Below are positions 13,301-26,277 of a stretch of DNA of 64,000 bases, in pieces. The translations under genes were made by a program, and so were the position numbers. The stretch's first letter is position 1, and every line of letters begins with the position of its first letter. The DNA comes from Auanema rhodensis. Its lineage: Eukaryota > Nematoda > Chromadorea > Rhabditida > Rhabditidae. The stretch lies in assembly GCA_964057225.1 (NCBI GenBank), contig OZ059895.1, positions 4,278,001 through 4,342,000 of the forward strand, read 5' to 3'. The notes below the pieces were generated by a model. That model was not told where the DNA came from and did not search any database. It saw nothing but the letters and a program-made list of their open reading frames with translations.

Positions 13301-14022
13301 TTAGTGTATGTTGAGTTTCCATGTACACTCAACATTGCTTCCAAAAACATTTTAACAAAAATGTTTTCGAAAAATTTCAAAATAATTTAGCAAAAAGTAG
13401 ATGTTTTTAGATTCCTTTTTTTAAGGCAAAAATGATGGACAATGTTATTCAACGAAAAAATTAATTCTTCAGGGTGAAAATCGAGGATATAAGTGTGAAC
13501 TTATATCAGTTGATATCTCGTTGCATTTTCAAGCTAGCGCAAATCTGATAACACAGATCGACGCAGCTTAAAAATCCGCATCGAATGCACTATACTACAT
13601 TGAGAAACGCTTAATACAAAAATTAGTTATGATCGTTTGAAAAATGATGCATTAGTGTATGTTGAGTTTCCATGTACACTCAACATTGCTTCCAAAAACA
13701 TTTTGACAAAAATGTTTTCGAAAAATTTCAAAATAATTTAGCAAAAAGTAGATGTTTTTAGATTCCTTTTTTTAAGGCAAAAATGATGGACAATGTTATT
13801 CAACGAAAAAATTAATTCTTCAGGGTGAAAATCGAGGATATAAGTGTGAACTTATATCAGTTGATATCTCGTTGCATTTTCAAGCTAGCGCAAATCTGAT
13901 AACACAGATCGACGCAGCTTAAAAATCCGCATCGAATGCACTATACTACATTGAGAAACGCTTAATACAAAAATTAGTTATGATCGTTTGAAAAATGATG
14001 CATTAGTGTATGTTGAGTTTCC
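7354..14022 (+). repeat. E-F-C-G block rich in mosaic monomers
   Basis: This block holds E copies at 7705, 8758, 10864 and 12268 separated by F, C and G monomers. The order E, F, F, C starting at 10,864 is followed at 12,268 by another E, F pair, a 1,404-bp spacing. Mosaic monomers join two families within one unit. The copy at 9109 has an F-type 5' half and a C-type 3' half (CAGTAGAT, AAGCCAGC, AATACAC). The copy at 10,513 is G then C. The copies at 10,864 and 12,268 have a G-type front, E-type middle and CTCGTTGC tail with AATACAC. The copy at 8758 has an extra T in its tract (GACAAAATTT), changing one residue of its open frame. Confidence 0.8.
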
Positions 14023-14367
14023 ATGTACACTCAACATTGCTTCCAAAAACATTTTGACAAAAATTTTTTCGAAAAATTTCAAAATAATTTAGCAAAAAGT
14101 AGATGTTTTTAGATTCCTTTTTTTAAGGCAAAGATGATGGACAATGTTATTCAACGAAAAAACTTCAGGGTGAAAATCGAGGATATAAGTGTGAACATAT
14201 ATCAGTTGATATCTCGGTGCATGTTCAAGCTAGCGCAAATCTGATAACACAGATCGACGCAGCTTAAAAATCCGCATCGAATGCACTATACTACATTGAG
14301 AAACGCTTAATACAAAAATTAGTTATGATCGTTTGAAAAATGATGCATTAGTGTATGTTGAGTTTCC
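14023..14367 (+). repeat. 345-bp H-type monomer (first of twelve)
   Basis: A TTAATT is missing between the A6 run and CTTCAGGG (deletion point after about 14,162). The same deletion occurs in monomers starting at 16123, 17170, 23131, 24178, 29086, 30484, 35392, 37492, 40294, 42745 and 45196, and nowhere else in the window. All twelve also carry GAACATATATC and GGTGCATGTTC, so they descend from one ancestor. Those at 29,086 and 35,392 have an F-type front (AACAAAAATG), so they are recombinants. Those at 37,492, 40,294, 42,745 and 45,196 have a CCTTTATTC front. These twelve account for all length variation I found in the array. Confidence 0.9.
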
Positions 14368-16122
14368 ATGTACACTCAACATTGCTTCCAAAAACATTTT
14401 GACAAAAATTTTTTCGAAAAATTTCAAAATAATTTAGCAAAAAGTAGATGTTTTTCGATTCCTTTTTTTAAGGCAAAGACGATGGACAATGTTATTCAAC
14501 GAAAAAATCAATTCTTCAGGGTGAAAATCGAGGATATAAGTGTGAACTTATATCAGTTGATATCTCGGTGCATTTTTAAGCTAGCGCAAATCTGATAACA
14601 CAGATCGACGCAGCTTAAAAATCCGCATCGAATGCACTATACTACACTGAGAAACGCTTAATACAAAAATTAGTTATGATCGTTTGAAAAATGATGCATT
14701 AGTGTATGTTGAGTTTCCATGTACACTCAACATTGCTTCCAAAAACATTTTAACAAAAATGTTTTCGAAAAATTTCAAAATAATTTAGCAAAAAGTAGAT
14801 GTTTTTCGATTCCTTTTTTTAAGGCAAAGACGATGGACAATGTTATTCAACGAAAAAATCAATTCTTCAGGGTGAAAATCGAGGATATAAGTGTGAACTT
14901 ATATCAGTTGATATCTCGTTGCATTTTCAAGCTAGCGCAAATCTGATAACACAGATCGACGCAGCTTAAAAATCCGCATCGAATACACTATACTACACTG
15001 AGAAACGCTTAATACAAAAATTAGTTATGATCGTTTGAAAAATGATGCATTAGTGTATGTTGAGTTTCCATGTACACTCAACATTGCTTCCAAAAACATT
15101 TTAACAAAAATGTTTTCGAAAAATTTCAAAATAATTTAGCAAAAAGTAGATGTTTTTAGATTCCTTTTTTTAAGGCAAAAATGATGGACAATGTTATTCA
15201 ACGAAAAAATTAATTCTTCAGGGTGAAAATCGAGGATATAAGTGTGAACTTATATCAGTTGATATCTCGTTGCATTTTCAAGCTAGCGCAAATCTGATAA
15301 CACAGATCGACGCAGCTTAAAAATCCGCATCGAATGCACTATACTACATTGAGAAACGCTTAATACAAAAATTAGTTATGATCGTTTGAAAAATGATGCA
15401 TTAGTGTATGTTGAGTTTCCATGTACACTCAACATTGCTTCCAAAAACATTTTGACAAAAATGTTTTCGAAAAATTTCAAAATAATTTAGCAAAAAGTAG
15501 ATGTTTTTAGATTCCTTTTTTTAAGGCAAAAATGATGGACAATGTTATTCAACGAAAAAATTAATTCTTCAGGGTGAAAATCGAGGATATAAGTGTGAAC
15601 TTATATCAGTTGATATCTCGTTGCATTTTCAAGCTAGCGCAAATCTGATAACACAGATCGACGCAGCTTAAAAATCCGCATCGAATACACTATACTACAC
15701 TGAGAAACGCTTAATACAAAAATTAGTTATGATCGTTTGAAAAATGATGCATTAGTGTATGTTGAGTTTCCATGTACACTCAACATTGCTTCCAAAAACA
15801 TTTTAACAAAAATGTTTTCGAAAAATTTCAAAATAATTTAGCAAAAAGTAGATGTTTTTAGATTCCTTTTTTTAAGGCAAAAATGATGGACAATGTTATT
15901 CAACGAAAAAATTAATTCTTCAGGGTGAAAATCGAGGATATAAGTGTGAACTTATATCAGTTGATATCTCGTTGCATTTTCAAGCTAGCGCAAATCTGAT
16001 AACACAGATCGACGCAGCTTAAAAATCCGCATCGAATGCACTATACTACATTGAGAAACGCTTAATACAAAAATTAGTTATGATCGTTTGAAAAATGATG
16101 CATTAGTGTATGTTGAGTTTCC

Positions 16123-19100
16123 ATGTACACTCAACATTGCTTCCAAAAACATTTTGACAAAAATTTTTTCGAAAAATTTCAAAATAATTTAGCAAAAAGT
16201 AGATGTTTTTAGATTCCTTTTTTTAAGGCAAAGATGATGGACAATGTTATTCAACGAAAAAACTTCAGGGTGAAAATCGAGGATATAAGTGTGAACATAT
16301 ATCAGTTGATATCTCGGTGCATGTTCAAGCTAGCGCAAATCTGATAACACAGATCGACGCAGCTTAAAAATCCGCATCGAATGCACTATACTACATTGAG
16401 AAACGCTTAATACAAAAATTAGTTATGATCGTTTGAAAAATGATGCATTAGTGTATGTTGAGTTTCCATGTACACTCAACATTGCTTCCAAAAACATTTT
16501 GACAAAAATTTTTTCGAAAAATTTCAAAATAATTTAGCAAAAAGTAGATGTTTTTCGATTCCTTTTTTTAAGGCAAAGACGATGGACAATGTTATTCAAC
16601 GAAAAAATCAATTCTTCAGGGTGAAAATCGAGGATATAAGTGTGAACTTATATCAGTTGATATCTCGGTGCATTTTTAAGCTAGCGCAAATCTGATAACA
16701 CAGATCGACGCAGCTTAAAAATCCGCATCGAATGCACTATACTACACTGAGAAACGCTTAATACAAAAATTAGTTATGATCGTTTGAAAAATGATGCATT
16801 AGTGTATGTTGAGTTTCCATGTACACTCAACATTGCTTCCAAAAACATTTTAACAAAAATGTTTTCGAAAAATTTCAAAATAATTTAGCAAAAAGTAGAT
16901 GTTTTTAGATTCCTTTTTTTAAGGCAAAAATGATGGACAATGTTATTCAACGAAAAAATTAATTCTTCAGGGTGAAAATCGAGGATATAAGTGTGAACTT
17001 ATATCAGTTGATATCTCGTTGCATTTTCAAGCTAGCGCAAATCTGATAACACAGATCGACGCAGCTTAAAAATCCGCATCGAATGCACTATACTACATTG
17101 AGAAACGCTTAATACAAAAATTAGTTATGATCGTTTGAAAAATGATGCATTAGTGTATGTTGAGTTTCCATGTACACTCAACATTGCTTCCAAAAACATT
17201 TTGACAAAAATTTTTTCGAAAAATTTCAAAATAATTTAGCAAAAAGTAGATGTTTTTAGATTCCTTTTTTTAAGGCAAAGATGATGGACAATGTTATTCA
17301 ACGAAAAAACTTCAGGGTGAAAATCGAGGATATAAGTGTGAACATATATCAGTTGATATCTCGGTGCATGTTCAAGCTAGCGCAAATCTGATAACACAGA
17401 TCGACGCAGCTTAAAAATCCGCATCGAATGCACTATACTACATTGAGAAACGCTTAATACAAAAATTAGTTATGATCGTTTGAAAAATGATGCATTAGTG
17501 TATGTTGAGTTTCCATGTACACTCAACATTGCTTCCAAAAACATTTTGACAAAAATTTTTTCGAAAAATTTCAAAATAATTTAGCAAAAAGTAGATGTTT
17601 TTCGATTCCTTTTTTTAAGGCAAAGACGATGGACAATGTTATTCAACGAAAAAATCAATTCTTCAGGGTGAAAATCGAGGATATAAGTGTGAACTTATAT
17701 CAGTTGATATCTCGGTGCATTTTTAAGCTAGCGCAAATCTGATAACACAGATCGACGCAGCTTAAAAATCCGCATCGAATGCACTATACTACACTGAGAA
17801 ACACTTAATACAAAAATTAGTTATGATCGTTTGAAAAATGATGCATTAGTGTATGTTGAGTTTCCATGTACACTCAACATTGCTTCCAAAAACATTTTAA
17901 CAAAAATGTTTTCGAAAAATTTCAAAATAATTTAGCAAAAAGTAGATGTTTTTAGATTCCTTTTTTTAAGGCAAAAATGATGGACAATGTTATTCAACGA
18001 AAAAATTAATTCTTCAGGGTGAAAATCGAGGATATAAGTGTGAACTTATATCAGTTGATATCTCGTTGCATTTTCAAGCTAGCGCAAATCTGATAACACA
18101 GATCGACGCAGCTTAAAAATCCGCATCGAATGCACTATACTACATTGAGAAACGCTTAATACAAAAATTAGTTATGATCGTTTGAAAAATGATGCATTAG
18201 TGTATGTTGAGTTTCCATGTACACTCAACATTGCTTCCAAAAACATTTTGACAAAAATTTTTTCGAAAAATTTCAAAATAATTTAGCAAAAAGTAGATGT
18301 TTTTAGATTCCTTTTTTTAAGGCAAAGATGATGGACAATGTTATTCAACAAAAAAATTAATTCTTCAGGGTGAAAATCGAGGATATAAGTGTGAACTTAT
18401 ATCAGTAGATATCTCGGTGCATTTTTAAGCCAGCGCAAATCTGATAACACAGATCGACGCAGCTTAAAAATCCGCATCGAATACACTATACTACATTGAG
18501 AAACGCTTAATACAAAAATTAGTTATGATCGTTTGAAAAATGATGCATTAGTGTATGTTGAGTTTCCATGTACACTCAACATTGCTTCCAAAAACATTTT
18601 AACAAAAATGTTTTCGAAAAATTTCAAAATAATTTAGCAAAAAGTAGATGTTTTTAGATTCCTTTTTTTAAGGCAAAAATGATGGACAATGTTATTCAAC
18701 GAAAAAATTAATTCTTCAGGGTGAAAATCGAGGATATAAGTGTGAACTTATATCAGTTGATATCTCGTTGCATTTTCAAGCTAGCGCAAATCTGATAACA
18801 CAGATCGACGCAGCTTAAAAATCCGCATCGAATGCACTATACTACATTGAGAAACGCTTAATACAAAAATTAGTTATGATCGTTTGAAAAATGATGCATT
18901 AGTGTATGTTGAGTTTCCATGTACACTCAACATTGCTTCCAAAAACATTTTGACAAAAATTTTTTCGTAAAATTTCAAAATAATTTAGCAAAAAGTAGAT
19001 GTTTTTAGATTCCTTTTTTTAAGGCAAAGATGATGGACAATGTTATTCAACAAAAAAATTAATTCTTCAGGGTGAAAATCGAGGATATAAGTGTGAACTT

Positions 19101-19269
19101 ATATCAGTAGATATCTCGGTGCATTTTTAAGCCAGCGCAAATCTGATAACACAGATCGACGCAGCTTAAAAATCCGCATCGAATACACTATACTACATTG
19201 AGAAACGCTTAATACAAAAATTAGTTATGATCGTTTGAAAAATGATGCATTAGTGTATGTTGAGTTTCC
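16123..19269 (+). repeat. Nine-monomer segment, copy 1 (repeated at 23131-26277)
   Basis: The order H, E, F, H, E, F, C, F, C(CGTAAAATT) spans 3,147 bp (nine units, two of them 345 bp). The same order with the same private tracer occupies 23,131-26,277, an offset of 7,008 bp. Copy-specific changes show that the two are not identical: ACACTTAAT in the E monomer at 17,515 here, and GATGATGAAC plus ACGCTCAAT in the first H monomer of the downstream copy. The flanking monomers differ (F at 15772 against G at 22780). Confidence 0.8.
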
Positions 19270-22200
19270 ATGTACACTCAACATTGCTTCCAAAAACATT
19301 TTAACAAAAATGTTTTCGAAAAATTTCAAAATAATTTAGCAAAAAGTAGATGTTTTTAGATTCCTTTTTTTAAGGCAAAAATGATGGACAATGTTATTCA
19401 ACGAAAAAATTAATTCTTCAGGGTGAAAATCGAGGATATAAGTGTGAACTTATATCAGTAGATATCTCGGTGCATTTTTAAGCCAGCGCAAATCTGATAA
19501 CACAGATCGACGCAGCTTAAAAATCCGCATCGAATACACTATACTACACTGAGAAACGCTTAATACAAAAATTAGTTATGATCGTTTGAAAAATGATGCA
19601 TTAGTGTATGTTGAGTTTCCATGTACACTCAACATTGCTTCCAAAAACATTTTGACAAAAATGTTTTCGAAAAATTTCAAAATAATTTAGCAAAAAGTAG
19701 ATGTTTTTCGATTCCTTTTTTTAAGGCAAAGACGATGGACAATGTTATTCAACGAAAAAATCAATTCTTCAGGGTGAAAATCGAGGATATAAGTGTGAAC
19801 TTATATCAGTTGATATCTCGTTGCATTTTCAAGCTAGCGCAAATCTGATAACACAGATCGACGCAGCTTAAAAATCCGCATCGAATACACTATACTACAC
19901 TGAGAAACGCTTAATACAAAAATTAGTTATGATCGTTTGAAAAATGATGCATTAGTGTATGTTGAGTTTCCATGTACACTCAACATTGCTTCCAAAAACA
20001 TTTTAACAAAAATGTTTTCGAAAAATTTCAAAATAATTTAGCAAAAAGTAGATGTTTTTAGATTCCTTTTTTTAAGGCAAAAATGATGGACAATGTTATT
20101 CAACGAAAAAATTAATTCTTCAGGGTGAAAATCGAGGATATAAGTGTGAACTTATATCAGTTGATATCTCGTTGCATTTTCAAGCTAGCGCAAATCTGAT
20201 AACACAGATCGACGCAGCTTAAAAATCCGCATCGAATGCACTATACTACACTGAGAAACGCTTAATACAAAAATTAGTTATGATCGTTTGAAAAATGATG
20301 CATTAGTGTATGTTGAGTTTCCATGTACACTCAACATTGCTTCCAAAAACATTTTAACAAAAATGTTTTCGAAAAATTTCAAAATAATTTAGCAAAAAGT
20401 AGATGTTTTTAGATTCCTTTTTTTAAGGCAAAAATGATGGACAATGTTATTCAACGAAAAAATTAATTCTTCAGGGTGAAAATCGAGGATATAAGTGTGA
20501 ACTTATATCAGTTGATATCTCGTTGCATTTTCAAGCTAGCGCAAATCTGATAACACAGATCGACGCAGCTTAAAAATCCGCATCGAATGCACTATACTAC
20601 ACTGAGAAACGCTTAATACAAAAATTAGTTATGATCGTTTGAAAAATGATGCATTAGTGTATGTTGAGTTTCCATGTACACTCAACATTGCTTCCAAAAA
20701 CATTTTAACAAAAATGTTTTCGAAAAATTTCAAAATAATTTAGCAAAAAGTAGATGTTTTTAGATTCCTTTTTTTAAGGCAAAAATGATGGACAATGTTA
20801 TTCAACGAAAAAATTAATTCTTCAGGGTGAAAATCGAGGATATAAGTGTGAACTTATATCAGTTGATATCTCGTTGCATTTTCAAGCTAGCGCAAATCTG
20901 ATAACACAGATCGACGCAGCTTAAAAATCCGCATCGAATGCACTATACTACATTGAGAAACGCTTAATACAAAAATTAGTTATGATCGTTTGAAAAATGA
21001 TGCATTAGTGTATGTTGAGTTTCCATGTACACTCAACATTGCTTCCAAAAACATTTTGACAAAAATTTTTTCGAAAAATTTCAAAATAATTTAGCAAAAA
21101 GTAGATGTTTTTAGATTCCTTTTTTTAAGGCAAAGATGATGGACAATGTTATTCAACAAAAAAATTAATTCTTCAGGGTGAAAATCGAGGATATAAGTGT
21201 GAACTTATATCAGTAGATATCTCGGTGCATTTTTAAGCCAGCGCAAATCTGATAACACAGATCGACGCAGCTTAAAAATCCGCATCGAATACACTATACT
21301 ACACTGAGAAACGCTTAATACAAAAATTAGTTATGATCGTTTGAAAAATGATGCATTAGTGTATGTTGAGTTTCCATGTACACTCAACATTGCTTCCAAA
21401 AACATTTTAACAAAAATGTTTTCGAAAAATTTCAAAATAATTTAGCAAAAAGTAGATGTTTTTAGATTCCTTTTTTTAAGGCAAAAATGATGGACAATGT
21501 TATTCAACGAAAAAATTAATTCTTCAGGGTGAAAATCGAGGATATAAGTGTGAACTTATATCAGTTGATATCTCGTTGCATTTTCAAGCTAGCGCAAATC
21601 TGATAACACAGATCGACGCAGCTTAAAAATCCGCATCGAATGCACTATACTACATTGAGAAACGCTTAATACAAAAATTAGTTATGATCGTTTGAAAAAT
21701 GATGCATTAGTGTATGTTGAGTTTCCATGTACACTCAACATTGCTTCCAAAAACATTTTGACAAAAATGTTTTCGAAAAATTTCAAAATAATTTAGCAAA
21801 AAGTAGATGTTTTTAGATTCCTTTTTTTAAGGCAAAAATGATGGACAATGTTATTCAACGAAAAAATTAATTCTTCAGGGTGAAAATCGAGGATATAAGT
21901 GTGAACTTATATCAGTTGATATCTCGTTGCATTTTCAAGCTAGCGCAAATCTGATAACACAGATCGACGCAGCTTAAAAATCCGCATCGAATGCACTATA
22001 CTACATTGAGAAACGCTTAATACAAAAATTAGTTATGATCGTTTGAAAAATGATGCATTAGTGTATGTTGAGTTTCCATGTACACTCAACATTGCTTCCA
22101 AAAACATTTTGACAAAAATTTTTTCGAAAAATTTCAAAATAATTTAGCAAAAAGTAGATGTTTTTCGATTCCTTTTTTTAAGGCAAAGACGATGGACAAT

Positions 22201-23130
22201 GTTATTCAACGAAAAAATCAATTCTTCAGGGTGAAAATCGAGGATATAAGTGTGAACTTATATCAGTTGATATCTCGTTGCATTTTTAAGCTAGCGCAAA
22301 TCTGATAACACAGATCGACGCAGCTTAAAAATCCGCATCGAATACACTATACTACACTGAGAAACGCTTAATACAAAAATTAGTTATGATCGTTTGAAAA
22401 ATGATGCATTAGTGTATGTTGAGTTTCCATGTACACTCAACATTGCTTCCAAAAACATTTTAACAAAAATGTTTTCGAAAAATTTCAAAATAATTTAGCA
22501 AAAAGTAGATGTTTTTAGATTCCTTTTTTTAAGGCAAAAATGATGGACAATGTTATTCAACGAAAAAATTAATTCTTCAGGGTGAAAATCGAGGATATAA
22601 GTGTGAACTTATATCAGTTGATATCTCGTTGCATTTTCAAGCTAGCGCAAATCTGATAACACAGATCGACGCAGCTTAAAAATCCGCATCGAATGCACTA
22701 TACTACATTGAGAAACGCTTAATACAAAAATTAGTTATGATCGTTTGAAAAATGATGCATTAGTGTATGTTGAGTTTCCATGTACACTCAACATTGCTTC
22801 CAAAAACATTTTGACAAAAATGTTTTCGAAAAATTTCAAAATAATTTAGCAAAAAGTAGATGTTTTTAGATTCCTTTTTTTAAGGCAAAAATGATGGACA
22901 ATGTTATTCAACGAAAAAATTAATTCTTCAGGGTGAAAATCGAGGATGTAAGTGTGAACTTATATCAGTTGATATCTCGTTGCATTTTCAAGCTAGCGCA
23001 AATCTGATAACACAGATCGACGCAGCTTAAAAATCCGCATCGAATGCACTATACTACATTGAGAAACGCTTAATACAAAAATTAGTTATGATCGTTTGAA
23101 AAATGATGCATTAGTGTATGTTGAGTTTCC

Positions 23131-26100
23131 ATGTACACTCAACATTGCTTCCAAAAACATTTTGACAAAAATTTTTTCGAAAAATTTCAAAATAATTTAG
23201 CAAAAAGTAGATGTTTTTAGATTCCTTTTTTTAAGGCAAAGATGATGAACAATGTTATTCAACGAAAAAACTTCAGGGTGAAAATCGAGGATATAAGTGT
23301 GAACATATATCAGTTGATATCTCGGTGCATGTTCAAGCTAGCGCAAATCTGATAACACAGATCGACGCAGCTTAAAAATCCGCATCGAATGCACTATACT
23401 ACATTGAGAAACGCTCAATACAAAAATTAGTTATGATCGTTTGAAAAATGATGCATTAGTGTATGTTGAGTTTCCATGTACACTCAACATTGCTTCCAAA
23501 AACATTTTGACAAAAATTTTTTCGAAAAATTTCAAAATAATTTAGCAAAAAGTAGATGTTTTTCGATTCCTTTTTTTAAGGCAAAGACGATGGACAATGT
23601 TATTCAACGAAAAAATCAATTCTTCAGGGTGAAAATCGAGGATATAAGTGTGAACTTATATCAGTTGATATCTCGGTGCATTTTTAAGCTAGCGCAAATC
23701 TGATAACACAGATCGACGCAGCTTAAAAATCCGCATCGAATGCACTATACTACACTGAGAAACGCTTAATACAAAAATTAGTTATGATCGTTTGAAAAAT
23801 GATGCATTAGTGTATGTTGAGTTTCCATGTACACTCAACATTGCTTCCAAAAACATTTTAACAAAAATGTTTTCGAAAAATTTCAAAATAATTTAGCAAA
23901 AAGTAGATGTTTTTAGATTCCTTTTTTTAAGGCAAAAATGATGGACAATGTTATTCAACGAAAAAATTAATTCTTCAGGGTGAAAATCGAGGATATAAGT
24001 GTGAACTTATATCAGTTGATATCTCGTTGCATTTTCAAGCTAGCGCAAATCTGATAACACAGATCGACGCAGCTTAAAAATCCGCATCGAATGCACTATA
24101 CTACATTGAGAAACGCTTAATACAAAAATTAGTTATGATCGTTTGAAAAATGATGCATTAGTGTATGTTGAGTTTCCATGTACACTCAACATTGCTTCCA
24201 AAAACATTTTGACAAAAATTTTTTCGAAAAATTTCAAAATAATTTAGCAAAAAGTAGATGTTTTTAGATTCCTTTTTTTAAGGCAAAGATGATGGACAAT
24301 GTTATTCAACGAAAAAACTTCAGGGTGAAAATCGAGGATATAAGTGTGAACATATATCAGTTGATATCTCGGTGCATGTTCAAGCTAGCGCAAATCTGAT
24401 AACACAGATCGACGCAGCTTAAAAATCCGCATCGAATGCACTATACTACATTGAGAAACGCTTAATACAAAAATTAGTTATGATCGTTTGAAAAATGATG
24501 CATTAGTGTATGTTGAGTTTCCATGTACACTCAACATTGCTTCCAAAAACATTTTGACAAAAATTTTTTCGAAAAATTTCAAAATAATTTAGCAAAAAGT
24601 AGATGTTTTTCGATTCCTTTTTTTAAGGCAAAGACGATGGACAATGTTATTCAACGAAAAAATCAATTCTTCAGGGTGAAAATCGAGGATATAAGTGTGA
24701 ACTTATATCAGTTGATATCTCGGTGCATTTTTAAGCTAGCGCAAATCTGATAACACAGATCGACGCAGCTTAAAAATCCGCATCGAATGCACTATACTAC
24801 ACTGAGAAACGCTTAATACAAAAATTAGTTATGATCGTTTGAAAAATGATGCATTAGTGTATGTTGAGTTTCCATGTACACTCAACATTGCTTCCAAAAA
24901 CATTTTAACAAAAATGTTTTCGAAAAATTTCAAAATAATTTAGCAAAAAGTAGATGTTTTTAGATTCCTTTTTTTAAGGCAAAAATGATGGACAATGTTA
25001 TTCAACGAAAAAATTAATTCTTCAGGGTGAAAATCGAGGATATAAGTGTGAACTTATATCAGTTGATATCTCGTTGCATTTTCAAGCTAGCGCAAATCTG
25101 ATAACACAGATCGACGCAGCTTAAAAATCCGCATCGAATGCACTATACTACATTGAGAAACGCTTAATACAAAAATTAGTTATGATCGTTTGAAAAATGA
25201 TGCATTAGTGTATGTTGAGTTTCCATGTACACTCAACATTGCTTCCAAAAACATTTTGACAAAAATTTTTTCGAAAAATTTCAAAATAATTTAGCAAAAA
25301 GTAGATGTTTTTAGATTCCTTTTTTTAAGGCAAAGATGATGGACAATGTTATTCAACAAAAAAATTAATTCTTCAGGGTGAAAATCGAGGATATAAGTGT
25401 GAACTTATATCAGTAGATATCTCGGTGCATTTTTAAGCCAGCGCAAATCTGATAACACAGATCGACGCAGCTTAAAAATCCGCATCGAATACACTATACT
25501 ACATTGAGAAACGCTTAATACAAAAATTAGTTATGATCGTTTGAAAAATGATGCATTAGTGTATGTTGAGTTTCCATGTACACTCAACATTGCTTCCAAA
25601 AACATTTTAACAAAAATGTTTTCGAAAAATTTCAAAATAATTTAGCAAAAAGTAGATGTTTTTAGATTCCTTTTTTTAAGGCAAAAATGATGGACAATGT
25701 TATTCAACGAAAAAATTAATTCTTCAGGGTGAAAATCGAGGATATAAGTGTGAACTTATATCAGTTGATATCTCGTTGCATTTTCAAGCTAGCGCAAATC
25801 TGATAACACAGATCGACGCAGCTTAAAAATCCGCATCGAATGCACTATACTACATTGAGAAACGCTTAATACAAAAATTAGTTATGATCGTTTGAAAAAT
25901 GATGCATTAGTGTATGTTGAGTTTCCATGTACACTCAACATTGCTTCCAAAAACATTTTGACAAAAATTTTTTCGTAAAATTTCAAAATAATTTAGCAAA
26001 AAGTAGATGTTTTTAGATTCCTTTTTTTAAGGCAAAGATGATGGACAATGTTATTCAACAAAAAAATTAATTCTTCAGGGTGAAAATCGAGGATATAAGT

Positions 26101-26277
26101 GTGAACTTATATCAGTAGATATCTCGGTGCATTTTTAAGCCAGCGCAAATCTGATAACACAGATCGACGCAGCTTAAAAATCCGCATCGAATACACTATA
26201 CTACATTGAGAAACGCTTAATACAAAAATTAGTTATGATCGTTTGAAAAATGATGCATTAGTGTATGTTGAGTTTCC
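23131..26277 (+). repeat. Nine-monomer segment, copy 2 (of 16123-19269)
   Basis: Same monomer order as the upstream copy, including the CGTAAAATT C-type monomer at 25,927. Its first H monomer (23131) carries GATGATGAAC and ACGCTCAAT, not seen elsewhere, so the copy has picked up changes since duplication or was copied from another template. The last part overlaps the larger 5,955-bp duplicated block that begins at 23,827. Confidence 0.8.

Larger units (their letters stand above)
14023..23130 (+). repeat. H-E-F units followed by E/F/C/G monomers
   Basis: Order from 14,023: H, E, E-mosaic (14719), F, G, F, H, E, F, H, E, F, C, F, C with the private change CGTAAAATT (18919), F/C mosaic (19270), E-mosaic (19621), F, F, F, C, F, G, E (22078), F, G. 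The part 16,123-19,269 recurs 7,008 bp downstream. H always precedes E in this block. The C copy with CGTAAAATT is a useful tracer because it returns at 25,927 and 32,233 in the same neighbourhood order. Confidence 0.8.
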
